A stretch of DNA of 64,000 bases, from the NCBI GenBank assembly GCA_037893225.1, contig JAZGUH010000414.1, positions 124,001 to 188,000 of the forward strand, given 5' to 3'. The position numbers were made by a program, and so were the translations under genes. Shown one piece after another: positions 22,997 to 34,733 of the stretch. How positions within the stretch are numbered: the stretch's first letter is position 1; each line of letters begins with the position of its first letter. A model generated the notes under the pieces. That model was given only the letters and a program-made list of their open reading frames with translations, did not search any database and was not told the origin of the DNA. This DNA is from Hippasteria phrygiana. Its lineage: Eukaryota > Echinodermata > Asteroidea > Valvatida > Goniasteridae.

Positions 22997-23079
22997 ATGT
23001 AGGTTAGTCATATTTTCCCTTTGTTTATGGGTTGTCTTTTTTTTTTTTTGGGGGGGGGGGACCCTCTACAGCATTGTGG

Positions 23080-24240
23080 GTTTATGACTTCTGACTAGCA
23101 CCCCTGAGCAAAAATTAAAATTGGAAGACTGCCAATATAGGGCAAGATAGCTTAGTTAATAATAATAATCGGCACTTAAGAATGCTCAAATACTAAACTA
23201 TATCACACTCACAGTGCTTACAATATTATTATTATTACCCCTGCTCATCAGGCCCATTATTGATTCCTGAAACCTTCTCTACTCCCTGGAGAGTATACAG
23301 TCCCGGCTGCAAGTTAAGGCACATGGGCTAATCAAATACATGCAACTACCACTGCCCTCACAGGTACCTTTTAATCCTGGGTGGAGAGAAGGAACTTGTG
23401 ACAAAGTGTCTTGCTCAAGGACACAAGCATCGTGACCCCTGCTGGGCTCAAAACCCACAATCTGTAGTTTCTCCGAGATCTAGAGTCATGTACACTAAAG
23501 CCCTGTCCGCACTGGACTTATTTTGGTAAAACTTACCGAGACGATGGGAACTTTTTCCATTTTAAGTCCAGTGCGAACAGCCTAGGACGTTTTCCTCTCA
23601 ATTACTTTTCCTGAGTCCAGCGGTTACTTCTACTGGCCAACTGCTGCCCAGGAAAACTGACCAGGTAACTTTTCCCGAGACAATAAGTCCAGTGCGGACA
23701 GTGCGAGTCGGTAAAAGCGGCTCAGGAAAGCGTACATCCGGCCCGAGCGCGAGGTCATGCTTCACAGGGAAACCACGCATGCGCTTTACATTGTTTCACC
23801 GCGGTGCGGTGCACGTGGCAAGTTTCCAAATTCCAGTGCGTTGTTCCACTTTTGGTCGCAATCATGGTAGATTTTATTATTGATAAAAAAGTCAGAAGTT
23901 TGATTGGTGCTAAAGACGTAGGACTGCGTGTACACATCGGCCGAAAAAAATGAAAAGGCAGGCGTGATTTTGGCCGGGGATTTGGGTCAATCGCGTCAAT
24001 GTAGAAAGGTCACGCAAAGCGCCCTCATGAGTCGTTATATTGACAGCTCGGTTACTTCTCCCACGGTCTCGGTAAAATTTTCCCGTGTCGAAAGTCCAAG
24101 TGCGGACAGTGGTCACATTTGACCATTTTTCATTTTACCATCGTCTCAGTAAAACCTTCCCAAAAATAAGTCCAGTGCGGACACGGCTTTAGCCACCAGG
24201 CCACAGCACTTCCCACTGTTACTTCGTAGAGTTCTGGTAC
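23080..24240 (+). repeat. dispersed SINE-like repeats, interrupted by a MITE
   Basis: A truncated SINE body (GACTTCTGACTAGCACC, CAAGATAGCTTAGTT) joins a repeat with CCCCTGCTCATCAGGCCC, GTGTCTTGCTCAAGGACACA and AATCTGTAGTTTCTCCGAGA, also found at 40655-40925. The latter is split by the element at 23496-24192 and seems to resume with CACCAGGCCACAGCACTTCC. Confidence 0.55.
23496..24192. mobile_element. MITE with AAAGCCCTGTCCGCACTGG ends
   Basis: The left end TAAAGCCCTGTCCGCACTGG recurs inverted as CCAGTGCGGACACGGCTTTA. Inside, GTCCAGTGCGAACAG, GTCCAGTGCGGACAG and GTCCAAGTGCGGACAG give repeated subterminal motifs. It inserted into the repeat at 23080-24240. It is noncoding. Confidence 0.7.
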
Positions 24241-24378
24241 ATAATCCATTAGTTTTTGGTTCTACACCCTGCGTCTGCAAATTTCTTTTTTCACTTTGAA
24301 AATAATTAGCAAACAAATCAAGCTTTCTAAAAATGCTTGTTTGTCATCAAGTTTGAGGTTCAGTGTATTTGGTTTCAG

Positions 24379-24508
24379 GTGTCCGTATTGCAAATCATCT
24401 GGATGCGTGTCTTCCCTACGCATCCCTTATGCCTGCAAGCTGCTATTCCAAGAGATGCAGTCCATGAACATCGTACCTCGACTCAAACTACAGAAATACA
24501 CGGAATGA
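24379..24508 (+). CDS. POLR3B: POLR3B terminal exon with stop codon
   Basis: The exon starts after TTGGTTTCAG and runs to the TGA at 24506-24508. It supplies the second cysteine pair of the zinc ribbon (CPYC), the conserved [20 protein letters not shown] segment and the C-terminal tail ending LKLQKYTE. The length and ending match the usual RPC2 C terminus, so the 3' end of the coding region is intact. A possible AATAAA signal lies 338 bp downstream. Confidence 0.95.
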
Positions 24509-24664
24509 TGAGTGTAGAGCTGCGCACACCACACAAGAACTTTGTCTAGAGATGCAAGTGCTCATCATTTCAGAGACAATACATGTGCATGTACGCAGGT
24601 TTATGATCGAGATCCAGCATGTGTAATTAGTGATGGGTTGGATTAGCCTTGGAGGGATTTGCTG

Positions 24665-24805
24665 AAACATACAAGGACTTTGCTGATTGGCTAAACCATG
24701 CAAGGACTGCGCTGATGGAAGGACTTTGCTGATTGGCTAAACCATGGAAGGATGCAAGGACTGTGCTGATTGGTTGGACCATGCAAGGACTGTGCTGATT
24801 GGTTT
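24665..24805. repeat. short tandem repeat downstream of POLR3B
   Basis: A unit like GCAAGGACTNTGCTGATTGG with ACCATG is repeated about four to five times with small changes. It is noncoding and in the likely 3' region of POLR3B. Confidence 0.6.
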
Positions 24806-24845
24806 GTCGTGCAAGTAAACTTAAAGTAAATTCTAAATTTACTTG

Positions 24846-24851
24846 AATAAA
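24846..24851 (+). promoter_or_regulatory. possible polyadenylation signal for POLR3B
   Basis: An AATAAA hexamer lies 338 bp after the POLR3B stop codon in AT-rich DNA. Position is the only evidence; AATAAA also occurs elsewhere nearby (about 25629). Confidence 0.3.
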
Positions 24852-25159
24852 AAAGAAATTCCTCTCTTAAAACTGCTATGTCTGTGCTTTCCGGGTGTGT
24901 CACCCTGAAAAATAGTTAATTGCTCATTTGTTAGCATATTAGATACATGTAAGTTATGGACTTTCCAGTGAGACATTCCACTAAAAGATCGGCAATAAGT
25001 TACAAATTTTCATTTAAAAATGTGATGCACCTAATTCTGACAGTAGTGTTAGGCAGAGCACACAGACATAACAGCTGTATTTTTGGACCTGAGCATGTAC
25101 ATTCCATCCAGTTGGCATTGAAACTGAAAAGGACAGGTACATGTACATGTATCTCTTCA

Positions 25160-25460
25160 GTCCCTATTTAGAATATCTCTGATATACATGTACATGTAAG
25201 GTGTGTGACATACACTGTAACTGGCAGTTATATTCCCACACCCCTGATATCCTTGGTATCTTTCCAGTGCCATACTTAGAATATCCCTGTGATATCTGAA
25301 GGTGTGTGACGTAACTGGCAGTTATATTCCCACACCCCGGATATCCCAGGTATCTTTTCAGTGCCATACTTGGATTATCCCTGTGATATCTGAAGGTGTG
25401 TGACGTAACTGGCAGTTATACATTGTACATGTATTCCCACAGCCCGGATACCCAAGACAG
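25160..25460. repeat. tandem repeat, about three units of about 110-120 bp
   Basis: GAAGGTGTGTGACGTAACTG, GGCAGTTATATTCCCACACC and CCAGTGCCATACTT recur in order about three times. It is noncoding. Confidence 0.65.
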
Positions 25461-25797
25461 AGGCGATATGTTCTCATGTGAAGTATACAAAGTGTGGACC
25501 ACAATATGTAGGCCTGTAGGAGTGTTAACAGTATACTTTTTGTCAGGATCTTTTTGGGTTAAGGATTTTTTTTGTATGAATTTTTTTGAAAAGCCATACA
25601 TGTCCAATTGTATGTTAAATTTTTTCAATTGAATAAATAAAGCAAAAACTGAAAAATAAACCAGTAAAAGAATCAAAATTTCATTAAGATTAATGAAATA
25701 TAAAGTGTTGAAAGATTTACATTCTGCTACGTTATAAACACATTTGGCAAGTTGTGATTTGTTTTAGCAAAGAAGGTTGTACATGTACAGTGTTCTC

Positions 25798-26443
25798 CAC
25801 GGCCTGAAATTTTAGCAGGGCGGCAGACACAATGCGAGCGCGGAGCTTGAAGCCCTTACGGCGTGGGGTCCGGGGCCCAGGTAAAGGGCCCCGGGAAATT
25901 TTGGATTCTAGATGCTCTGTGGTGCAATCTGAGGCATTTCCTGGCCGCTTTCTTCTGACTCTTTGAATCAAATTTGCTCGTGTTTACAACTTGAAATGAA
26001 GGCAAGATTTTTAGGGGGTTAAGACGCCCTCAAGTGTTACGGAACATTGTAATTTAGGTAAACTGGTTCTCGACGCGACAAAATGAAAATGATATTACCA
26101 GGGAGATTGAAACCAGTCCAGAATAATATTACATGTATAGTTTTATGATGTGAATGCATAATATGTTGCGTACGTTGCGACCAGATCTGTTCGATTACTA
26201 TAAACGCTACTGCAATACTGCTGAATGTTAATGCTGGCAAACTCTTCATGTTCGTTCCACAGAGTGCGGTAAACTTCTTAGTACTTAGATAAACTGTGAA
26301 GACGGTGGAGAATGGGGGAAAATCCAATGAAAAAAAAATAGCAGGGCGGTGAACATTTTTGCGGGGCGGTAAAACTTTAGCGGGGCGGCATACAATTTTT
26401 GCAGGGTGGCCCGCCCTGCTAAAACCCCTCGTGGAGAACACTG
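25798..26443. mobile_element. hAT-like nonautonomous element (CAGTGTTCTCCACGG)
   Basis: Ends are CAGTGTTCTCCACGG and the inverse CGTGGAGAACACTG; motifs GCAGGGCGG, GCGGGGCGG and GGGGCGG recur near the right end. CAGTG...CACTG ends are typical for hAT. CATGTA occurs on both flanks but in a TACATG-rich context, so the duplication is unclear. The long minus-strand frame 26037-26666 runs across it into the next repeat and is not a gene. Confidence 0.7.
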
Positions 26444-26473
26444 CATGTACATGCATGTAGCGTGTACTTGCAA

Positions 26474-26694
26474 TTAACCCCTTGAGTACGGTTATCGTAG
26501 TGAGGCGTCGGGGTGCCGGGGCGGCCTGTGCAGCCAAGCGAAACAGCCACAATGTGCTTGTGCAGTCAGGCATAACATACACAATAATCCAACAATGGAT
26601 TGAAACTGCACAAATAGCGGCAAATGGCGTCATCCAACCTGGTGCCACTGTTTTTGTTGGCGCCATTTGGCGTCATCCGTACCCAAGGGGTTAA
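26474..26694 (-). mobile_element. TTAA-flanked MITE (piggyBac-like ends), copy 3
   Basis: It runs TTAACCCCTTGAGTACGG to CCGTACCCAAGGGGTTAA, the cleanest ends of the three copies. The interior is inverted relative to 11075-11288. It is noncoding. Confidence 0.8.
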
Positions 26695-27182
26695 GTATGA
26701 GGACTAGAACTTGTACCTGTACATTGTACCTATTCCAAAGTGCTCTCACTTCCTCCAAATTTTACTTTCGGACCATATTACATGTAATTCAGTTTGTCCA
26801 TTAAATCCACAGATTTTCCCTTTATGTTTGGAGTATTCTAAAAAGAAGAAAGAAAGAAAAAAAATTAACAGCCTATTGCATTTGGCAATATATTATATTC
26901 TCCTGGGGCCTTTAAAACATATGCTGTGCTAAAAGAAGTTGCCTGAGCTCTTTTTGGTACAAACCCTTCAACAGATCTCTTGTAATGGAAATCAATAGGA
27001 CACATCAATGTTTTCACATAATATGTAAGTCATGTTGTAATAGTGCACCTCAACCCTCTTGTTTAAAAGGAAGTGCATCAATTGTATGGCAAAACAATAT
27101 ACAGCACAACTCAAAAGCATGACATCAGAAACTTTACTATTTCGTTTTTGGGCACTCATTCATGATAGTCTTTTTTGACTCT

Positions 27183-27655
27183 TGTACATGATTTTCAGAA
27201 ATGGGCGGATTTGGGGGTTATAGGAAATAGCGTTCCAGTGATGACCTGTTCGAAGTTTTGCGTTGTTGGATGGAGGAAAAAAACGAGAGAAAAACAGCGC
27301 TCGTTTTCAACTGTCGGGCGGATGATAGCCTTTAGACAAGGCACGCGTGGCTACGGACACGTGACGCGCCCCGAATATGCCATGGCGCTATCATGTCCGG
27401 GGTGTGCCACTCGTCCTGGGTAGCCACGCGCGCCTTGACTTTGAGTTTTGCAACGATTTCCAGCTGAAAATCGTTGGAAAACGATATACATTTCCACTTT
27501 TCTTGACGACAGCACACCTGGTGCCATCATTTTACAGGATGATTGAGACTACTATTAACTTAGTCTAGTAAGGTATTTCTTAATAATTCAGTCCAAAAAA
27601 AATGGAGGATTACCAATCGTGTACGTAGTGTACACGATTGGTTATCCTCCATTTA
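27183..27655. mobile_element. truncated relative of the 5269-5758 element, with two palindromes
   Basis: It shares TTCAGAAATGGGCGGATTTG, the palindrome around GATAGCCTTTAGACAAGG/CCTTGACTTTGAG, and GACAGCACACCTGGTGCCAT with 5269-5758. Its left TTAA end is missing. On the right a second hairpin, ACCAATCGTGTAC facing GTACACGATTGGT, ends in CCTCCATTTAA. Confidence 0.6.
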
Positions 27656-27926
27656 ACCCAATCAATCAAAGTGTCAGGGTATGTACTTCATTTTGCCATA
27701 CAAGGGCAATATGTGGCTAATTGTGAATATTTTGTGGATTTTTTTACATTTTCTCTTTTTTAGGGGCTTTTCATTGAATTTGTGATGAAAGATCCAACGC
27801 AGTAAAAAAGAATCAGTAAGGTATCTTGTTGAGATAACTTTGGTATTGTGTTTTCGCATTATAGTATTTCATTTATTTTATTTTCACTGTGAAAGACTGT
27901 AAACAAAAGCGTACAGTATATTGCAA

Positions 27927-28185
27927 TTGAAAGTTAACACTTTGAATGGGAATGGGACATTTTGTGAAAAGAATTTGCATTTCGCTCACAACTCTCCCCC
28001 CCCCCCCCCCCTCCCTGAAAATTCAAGTGTGATATTATTTTTTTATACTTTTGAGAAAAGGAAATATTTTCCCACATGTGTGAACAGATGTGAAAATTGT
28101 TCCCACCGTTTTGTGAAATGAAAATGAATTCCCTGGGAAGAGAAAAAGTGTGAAGAGAAATTCCCATTCCCAGGTTAACTTTCAA
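27927..28185. mobile_element. MITE with TTGAAAGTTAAC ends
   Basis: Ends are TTGAAAGTTAACACTTTGAA and the inverse GGTTAACTTTCAA, with GGGAATGGGA/TCCCATTCCC in the arms and a run of C near 27993-28012. A diverged relative with G run and GTGTGAAAA motifs lies at 36520-36710, and a fragment at 9345-9480. It is noncoding. Confidence 0.6.
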
Positions 28186-28189
28186 ATGC

Positions 28190-29190
28190 ATTATACTTGT
28201 ACAAATTAGTAGTTGTATATTTATATAGTGGCAGTATGAGACCATTGTCACAGTCCATTGAGTATAAGTGGTATACAGCATGGACAGGTACATGTACAAA
28301 TGTACATGTACTTTGCTGGGACAATGCTTAAATGTCCTTGACTACACAGCCTTGCTGTAGTAATGCTACAGTACATGCCTCTATCAGGCAGGAAACCACC
28401 AGGTCAGTACATATAGTACACCTGGCCTGCACCACAGCTGGGCAAGGACATGTGCTTTGTGTTTTTTGCTTACAACAATATATTCTAATGAGGCTGTTTG
28501 ATGTACACACCTTAGCTGTACAAATATGTGATGTGATCTGGAAAAACCCTTCACATGTCGCCAAACCTGCATTGAAGATAATGGCACGATAGTCCCTTAG
28601 ATTTTTTATTTTTGACAATTTGAGTTTCTGCTACCCATAAAATTATTAATATCTAATTTATCATTCCTGAAAATATTAACTAAAAATTCCATCATTTTAA
28701 ATGTAACAATTTGCAATCTTACAGTCACTTTTTGTGCAAACTCAATGAGTTACACAGAAGTTTAAAGCTTGATTTCTCAAAATGAAGTCGGGTGGTTTTC
28801 TTAAATTCCTGACAGCATGCATAATTCAAGTTACAGACATTCTAGAATCATGAATAAAACAGTTTTGAAAAGAACACAGTGCCTTCATTAATGTTATGCA
28901 TATTACACAAGAATGATAGATTTCACCATGTGAAGGGTTTTTCCCAGATCACATCACATATGTGCCTTTTTTATGGAAGTTGATCACATTTTTGGTTGCC
29001 AGCCAGGGTTTTCCTTGGTCTATATCTAAATAGAGGATAAATCTTCAAAAGATACATGTTTATGTACCAAAGAAATTATTCAAATTTTCAGACCTGTAGA
29101 CCCCGAGACAGGGTAACTTCCACCGTTGGTAAGACCAACAAACCTCTTGTCTTGTGTTGATTGGCTGAGGAGTGGCTGTTACAGACCAAT
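28190..29190. other. intergenic DNA without recognised gene
   Basis: AT-rich sequence with several TACATGTA words. Short frames near 28330-28600 on both strands show no recognisable domain. I see no paired inverted ends. Confidence 0.4.
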
Positions 29191-29639
29191 TGTGACCCGC
29201 TCTGCAAAAAGGGCACATAAGTCGCTGTATGCTTTTACGAGTTATGGGCCGTTCAATGTGAAGAGGGTGAAACATTCTTCAAACAAGTGATTTTGAAGGG
29301 AGGGAATTTTTTGCATCTTTGATACATATATTATTCTACTTCATTATAACCAAAATCTTTGATTTCAGTGAATAAAGTTGGAAAATGAATGTGTTTTTGT
29401 CGAGTGCTTTCATCTATTGCTTTGCTTTTTGTTTTTCTAAATGGCTTGTTTCTCCTTAAGTCATTTCAAGAAATTCCTGAAAACAAACATGCACATTTCC
29501 AAATATCTCGTGATTGCAAAATGCTAGAGACCTCAGACATATACCATATGAAAGCTTATAAAATGGCCTTTCCAGCTATATATAAAACACTATTTTCAAA
29601 TTTTGCAACATAAGTGCCCTTTTTGCAGAGCGGGTCACA
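29191..29639. mobile_element. TGTGACCCGCTCT MITE, copy 3
   Basis: Perfect TGTGACCCGCTCTGCAAAAA ends, flanked by AT on both sides. The interior matches 16486-16922 closely, including the CTAGAGACCTCAGACATATA block. It is noncoding. Confidence 0.85.
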
Positions 29640-29685
29640 ATTATTCCTAATCCATGTACATTTCTAGCCAGCTCAACTTTGTTTC

Positions 29686-30040
29686 TTAAAGGTAGTATAT
29701 ACACCATTTGCAAACATCAAATTGAAAACTACTCAATTATTATGAAATACCATAGAGCATGGCACCTGGTGTGCTATTGTTTTCAAGAAAAGTGGATCGT
29801 TTTCCAATATAAATGTTGCTTCGTTTTGTATAAGTGGTCAGGGAACCATCAGACTTCTAGAACAGATTTTTGTTTCTCTGTTTTTCCAGCATCTATGCAC
29901 ACAAAACTTTAAACAGGTACATATGTAAGTGTTGCAGTATTTGCTAGCATGCTATAAAATACTATAACCTCAAAATCCATTTATTTCTGTAATTGCAGCA
30001 AAAGCAAATAGTGTATACATTGTACATGTACTACCTTTAA
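29686..30040. mobile_element. TTAA-flanked MITE with AGGTAGTATA ends
   Basis: It lies between TTAA copies at 29686-29689 and 30037-30040 and has inverted ends AGGTAGTATATACACC and TACATGTACTACCT. Interior motifs CACCTGGTGTGCTATTG, TTTTTCCAGCATCTATG and ACTTTAAACAGG mark a family seen at 30858-31410, 39293-40040, 40426-40600 and 59070-59497. Confidence 0.7.
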
Positions 30041-30174
30041 ATATACTTTAAGCATAGACAAATAGCAGGACACAACAGTGTTTTTCATGGTGTGTTTCAC
30101 ATATTTTATTTTTAAAAAACTCAGAGGTAACAAATATTTGGGTTGGGTTTTTTTAACTGACACCCTGTATAAAT

Positions 30175-30295
30175 CAGACATGCAACTTTTCCTCGGATCA
30201 GCTCATTTCCTCGTTTTTCACTTCACACTTATGCCATTGAAAATTGAAAAACACTACAAATTTCCTCTATTTTTTTATTCGAAATTGCATGCCTG
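30175..30295. mobile_element. short hAT-like MITE (CAGACATGCAACTTTTCC)
   Basis: A 121-bp element starting CAGACATGCAACTTTTCC and ending AAATTGCATGCCTG, a deleted relative of 22534-22996 with the same end motifs and TTTCCTCGTTTTT in place of TTTCCGCGTTTTT. Confidence 0.6.
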
Positions 30296-30857
30296 ATACA
30301 TTTATTTTTGGTAAATCATATTGAATATCAGTTGCCTTGCTGATAAGCTAGTTCGGTATCTCAAAGTTCAAAGGTTATTCGGGATAAAATTGCTGACATA
30401 ATGTCAGGCCATGTTACGCGAACGTCCATTCTGATTGTGCGACCACTTTTTGCGTTCACAGCGCGTGCTAGGTCATTCGGGTCATTCGGGATAAAATGTC
30501 ATTGTGCGCATGCGCGCAGTTGAAATACCGAACTGGCTTATTAGCAACAACCGGCCCTGAGTCTGTGTACGGGCGTAAACCAGTCGCCATATTGTGAAAC
30601 TGGAATATGATATCGGCAGGTATATTATTTTACGCTTCCCACAACATGGCTGCCACGACGTCATATTTGATACGGTCTACGTGTATGCAGAAATAATCCA
30701 CAGAATGGACCAATGACCCGACATGTACATGTAATGGCCTGACCTTAGCGAACCTTTAACAGGAAGATCCTGCCTTAGTCACACTACAACTATTTACCAG
30801 TCTTTTGGGTCAGATATAGGTCAGATGATTTTCACAAAATTTATGGACTCAATTTGT

Positions 30858-31410
30858 TTAAAGGTAGATACATTTGCAAACATCAAAAAACAAAACTACT
30901 GAATTATTACAAAATACTGTGCTAGAATGTAAGTACATGTAAATAGCAGTCTGAAGCATCCCGTGGAAATTTATATCGTTTTCCAACGATTGTCGGCCGA
31001 GAAAAGTGGGATTTTGTATCAATTACCAATGATGGTCGGCCGACCATCATTGCAAAAAACCTGGCTTGCTTTTCTTTTTGCAAATACTGCCCCCAATTTA
31101 CCAATTTTAGTTTGTCCACATTTTGTTTGCAATCGGTTATATTATACATGCACATCGAATCGATGAACAAGTGCAAGCCAACTAGTCTGGTTCCCTGCCC
31201 AGACAATTACTCAATATAAACTGCTCTGTTTTATTTGAACAAGGGTCAGGGAACCAGACTTCAAGAATAGCATTTTGTTCTTGGTTTTTCCAGCATCTAT
31301 ATGAACATAAACGTTTAAACAGGCCAATGCAATAATATTTGCTTTAAAATACAAACCACACATCCATCCATTTCTGAAAATTACAGCTACATATATAACT
31401 TTTCCATATT
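30858..31410. mobile_element. AGGTAGTATA-family element, degraded copy
   Basis: It starts TTTAAAGGTAGATACATTTG and contains AACGATTGTCGGCCGA, GGGAACCAGACTTCAAGAAT, TTTTTCCAGCATCTATATG and CCATCCATTTCTGAAAATTA, all shared with the other copies. The right end is not clear. It is noncoding. Confidence 0.5.
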
Positions 31411-32885
31411 TTATTTTTGACAGCAGATTTTGACACATAACCAGTGGGGAAAGCCACACACTATAAGTTGAGGGTAACTGTTTCTTGTAAAAGGCCATTT
31501 TTGCTTGCATAATTTTATTTTCTGACTGGTTCAATTAATTCGCCCTGGTACTTTACAGATTGGCAATTAGGCTGATGTAATCAGGCACTGCTAGGGTAAA
31601 TTGCAAGAATTTTAAAAATACAAGAAATGGTCTTCTGCAGTCCATCAACTGCATGCGTGTATGTGAAGAATTCGTTTCCAAAACGCATTATATCCACTTG
31701 ATTAGATTTGATAAAATTGCACTTTTATGATATTATTTAAATGAGTATACACAAAAGTCATTCTGTTATCCCGGATGTATACATTGAACATGGAACAGTC
31801 CTTAGGATCGATTTTGAGACACCAAGAGAAGTTAGTATTCCAAAAAGTGTGAAAATGGCATTTGCATTATTGGAAAAACTCTTCATATACATGTACATGG
31901 TGACTTGAAACAAAACGGAACAAAAATAATAAAGTGATATTATTCAAATGAAAACTGTGTTAATGAATTTTATTTCCTGAGTTAATTTCAGTATTGCAAG
32001 TTACACTAAACACTGCTTATTCTCAAGACACAATCTTGGAAGTTTCTACATCCAATACCCGTAATCTCCACTGAACTACAAACATGAAAAAAAAACTACA
32101 TACATGTTACCTGGCCCCACAAAATGGGTGGGAAAACGCTAAATTTGAAAATTAAGATTGTGGTTCCTGAAAGTAAGTTTGCTGGAGTCATTGTCCCATG
32201 ATTTGCTGAAAACCAATTTGTGTTGAATTCAGTTACAAAACTATGGGATATGATAGAAACAGGTTGTTTTGAATATTTAATTTAATATAATTAACTCTAT
32301 CTACATTTACCCAAAAATTAAAAACACAACTTCTCAATTCTTAATAATAATCTAATGTGGTGCTTTATCATACAGCAATAGCTCATTCATACTCCTGCTT
32401 GTCTGTCATTGTCCTTTGTTTGTAGCTGTAATTTGTCTGTCTGTACTGTCTGTCAAACGGGTCAGGGGTATAAAAGCATTTGCTTCACCCTATGCCTAAT
32501 GTCGTTATGTGTATTATATATTCATTATGCTAATATTGTAATAAAGTATTATTTCTTCTCTTAAAATATTTTCTGCTATAGAGATGTTAACATGTATATG
32601 CACATGTACATTGTATATCATAATGACGTTAAAATAAACGTCCTATGAATGAAATAGATATGAAAATGTTGAAATCCCCAAATCAACATTTCAGTAAAAG
32701 AATGGTGGTTTCTGCTTGTAATTAGAATGTCGTAGTGTGAGTTTCTGTTCATTTAGTTAAGCCACATCACACGTATAATCCCAATTCTCATCCTAAAAAT
32801 AGAAACATGACAAACTCCAGATTTTGTGATGAACGAATTGCATTTCTTTGAAGTTCATACATCTATGCTTTGGAGGGATAGCAAC
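31411..32885. other. intergenic AT-rich DNA without recognised feature
   Basis: I see no gene, no tandem array and no paired inverted ends in this stretch. All frames are short and broken. Confidence 0.4.
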
Positions 32886-32889
32886 CCTA

Positions 32890-33045
32890 ATTTTATGACT
32901 TCTGACTAGCGCCCACCCGAACAAAGATAATGAGAATTTGGGAGACCGCCAACATAGGGCAAGATAGCTCAGTTGGTAGAGTGCCGGTGCAGTATTCCAG
33001 AGGTCACAGGTTCGAATCCCGCTCCTGCCAGTTCTCTTCGTTCAC
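32890..33045 (+). repeat. tRNA-derived SINE, second copy
   Basis: It has the same body and tRNA-like head as 21816-22040; the head is at 32958-33029 with A box TAGCTCAGTTGGTAGAG and B box GGTTCGAATCC intact. The anticodon arm differs from the other copy and is mispaired, which argues against a cellular tRNA. Confidence 0.75.
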
Positions 33046-33586
33046 TTTGAAAATCTAATTATATTTTCTTCAATTGCTATTTTCCAGCCAGTACTGAAGT
33101 TGCTTGCTTTTAAATGAGATAAACAGAAAAACTCTGCCCACGTTTAGTTTTGCAATAATTACTTTACAATTTTCGATTTAAGATGATTAATTCAGCTGGG
33201 CTGTATGATAGTCTTGGGTGACTTGTATGTGACTTGGGTGCTTTCTACAATGTAATCCATGTCCAAATTACAATTGTTAAACTTAAGTAAATGATACAAA
33301 CTCGCTTGACTGTCTATGAGGGTGGAAAAACAAGGAACATAATTTGAAGGCAGTGAAATGCTTATTAAATTTTTTGTTACTTTTTATTTATTTTATATTT
33401 TATTTTTTTATTGAAAATCACAATACGCCACTCTAGGTAAAGGGTTACAATCAGAGGTGGTAGGGTTGGCGACATTTTGAATTGACCAACCGTACCACCC
33501 TTACGGTTGTCCTCGGCCCAGGTCATTCTAAATTATCACAATTTTTAAACTTCCACCGTCGGTGGGACCAACTCGCATACTCCACC

Positions 33587-33703
33587 ATAGAGTACCGAAG
33601 TGATGACGTCAATCAATGCAATGTTTGGAACCAGAATACATTCTAAACTGCATGTGTGTAGAACCATTACCCCGGCAACTAACTTCAGACTTCGGTACTC
33701 TAT
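33587..33703. mobile_element. 117-bp MITE (ATAGAGTACCGAAGT)
   Basis: ATAGAGTACCGAAGT at the left is matched by the inverse ACTTCGGTACTCTAT at the right. The interior is unrelated to other repeats in the window. Confidence 0.55.
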
Positions 33704-34733
33704 TCCCACTCTAGAAACTTGTGGGGATATCAGAAGAACCGGTATTCATCAAAAAAGAAATGTACATTTTTATTCTCTCCAGAGCTAAAAAGGCATTAAC
33801 AACTGTTGTGTCTGTAATTTGGGGGATGAGGGGTTTTGGTTTTTGGTTTAATTTTTTGGTTCATTTTGAATGGACATTTGTACGCTTTAAACATTAGAAC
33901 TGGCTTTTCCTTACAAAGGCTGCAGTGGTGACAACGTTGCTAGACTCAACTATCGGTCATTATTGTGTATTAAGCATAAAACTACTTCCCTACATGTATT
34001 TGCACATATATAGCTTTCCCCTATAATGTAGCGGTTGTAGCCTCTCTAGAAATACTTCTTCTGGAGGACAAGATATTCCAGAGTATACTCTGGATATTTT
34101 GTAAGTAGGAAAACAGCAATTTTTCTGGGACCGCAGACAGCAACTTTAATAATCTCAAAAAAAGTTGTAACAATGTCCATAAAGGAGTAATAATTTCACT
34201 TAGATATACCGTCCATGTTTTATTTCTTTTCTTTATTTTGGGCACCTGCAACCCTCCAGAAAAAGCTTTTATTCTACTAAGTTACTGTTGTGCATCTGGT
34301 GCACATAAAGATGCGTCAAACTATATTTGTAACATAATTATTTGATAACTAAATGTGGGTGGGTTTTTTCATTTCATGTCTCATTAAAAGTGAATAACGT
34401 TTTTATCGCTTGAAAAAATATCAATTTTGAACACTTATTTTTGAGGGTGAAACTCACAAAGAGCATGAACAGTATATATTTTACTCCTTTTCACTGCAAA
34501 CACTTCTTCTAAACTTTCCAGAAGGTCCCGACATATTTAAAAGCATAATTGTGACCCAATACATACTGCTGTGTTAATCCAACAAAATATTAAATATTTG
34601 AAATGAAGTTCAGTTATTGCACCGAGTTTCATTGATATCAGTGCAGAATGATCACCTGCATTAAAATACTATTCCTGTATCAAAAATATATTTAATATCA
34701 ATGTCGGACGTCCTTGAAAGATCTGTTAATTCA
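33704..34733. other. 3' side of the PAQR gene, no other gene seen
   Basis: AT-rich sequence, probably holding the 3' untranslated region of the minus-strand PAQR gene. A minus-strand AATAAA (34268-34273) could be its polyadenylation signal. No other feature. Confidence 0.35.

Noticed and set aside
26037..26666. 209-codon minus-strand frame as a gene
   Set aside because: It crosses the border between a hAT-like element and a TTAA MITE, and shows no domain.
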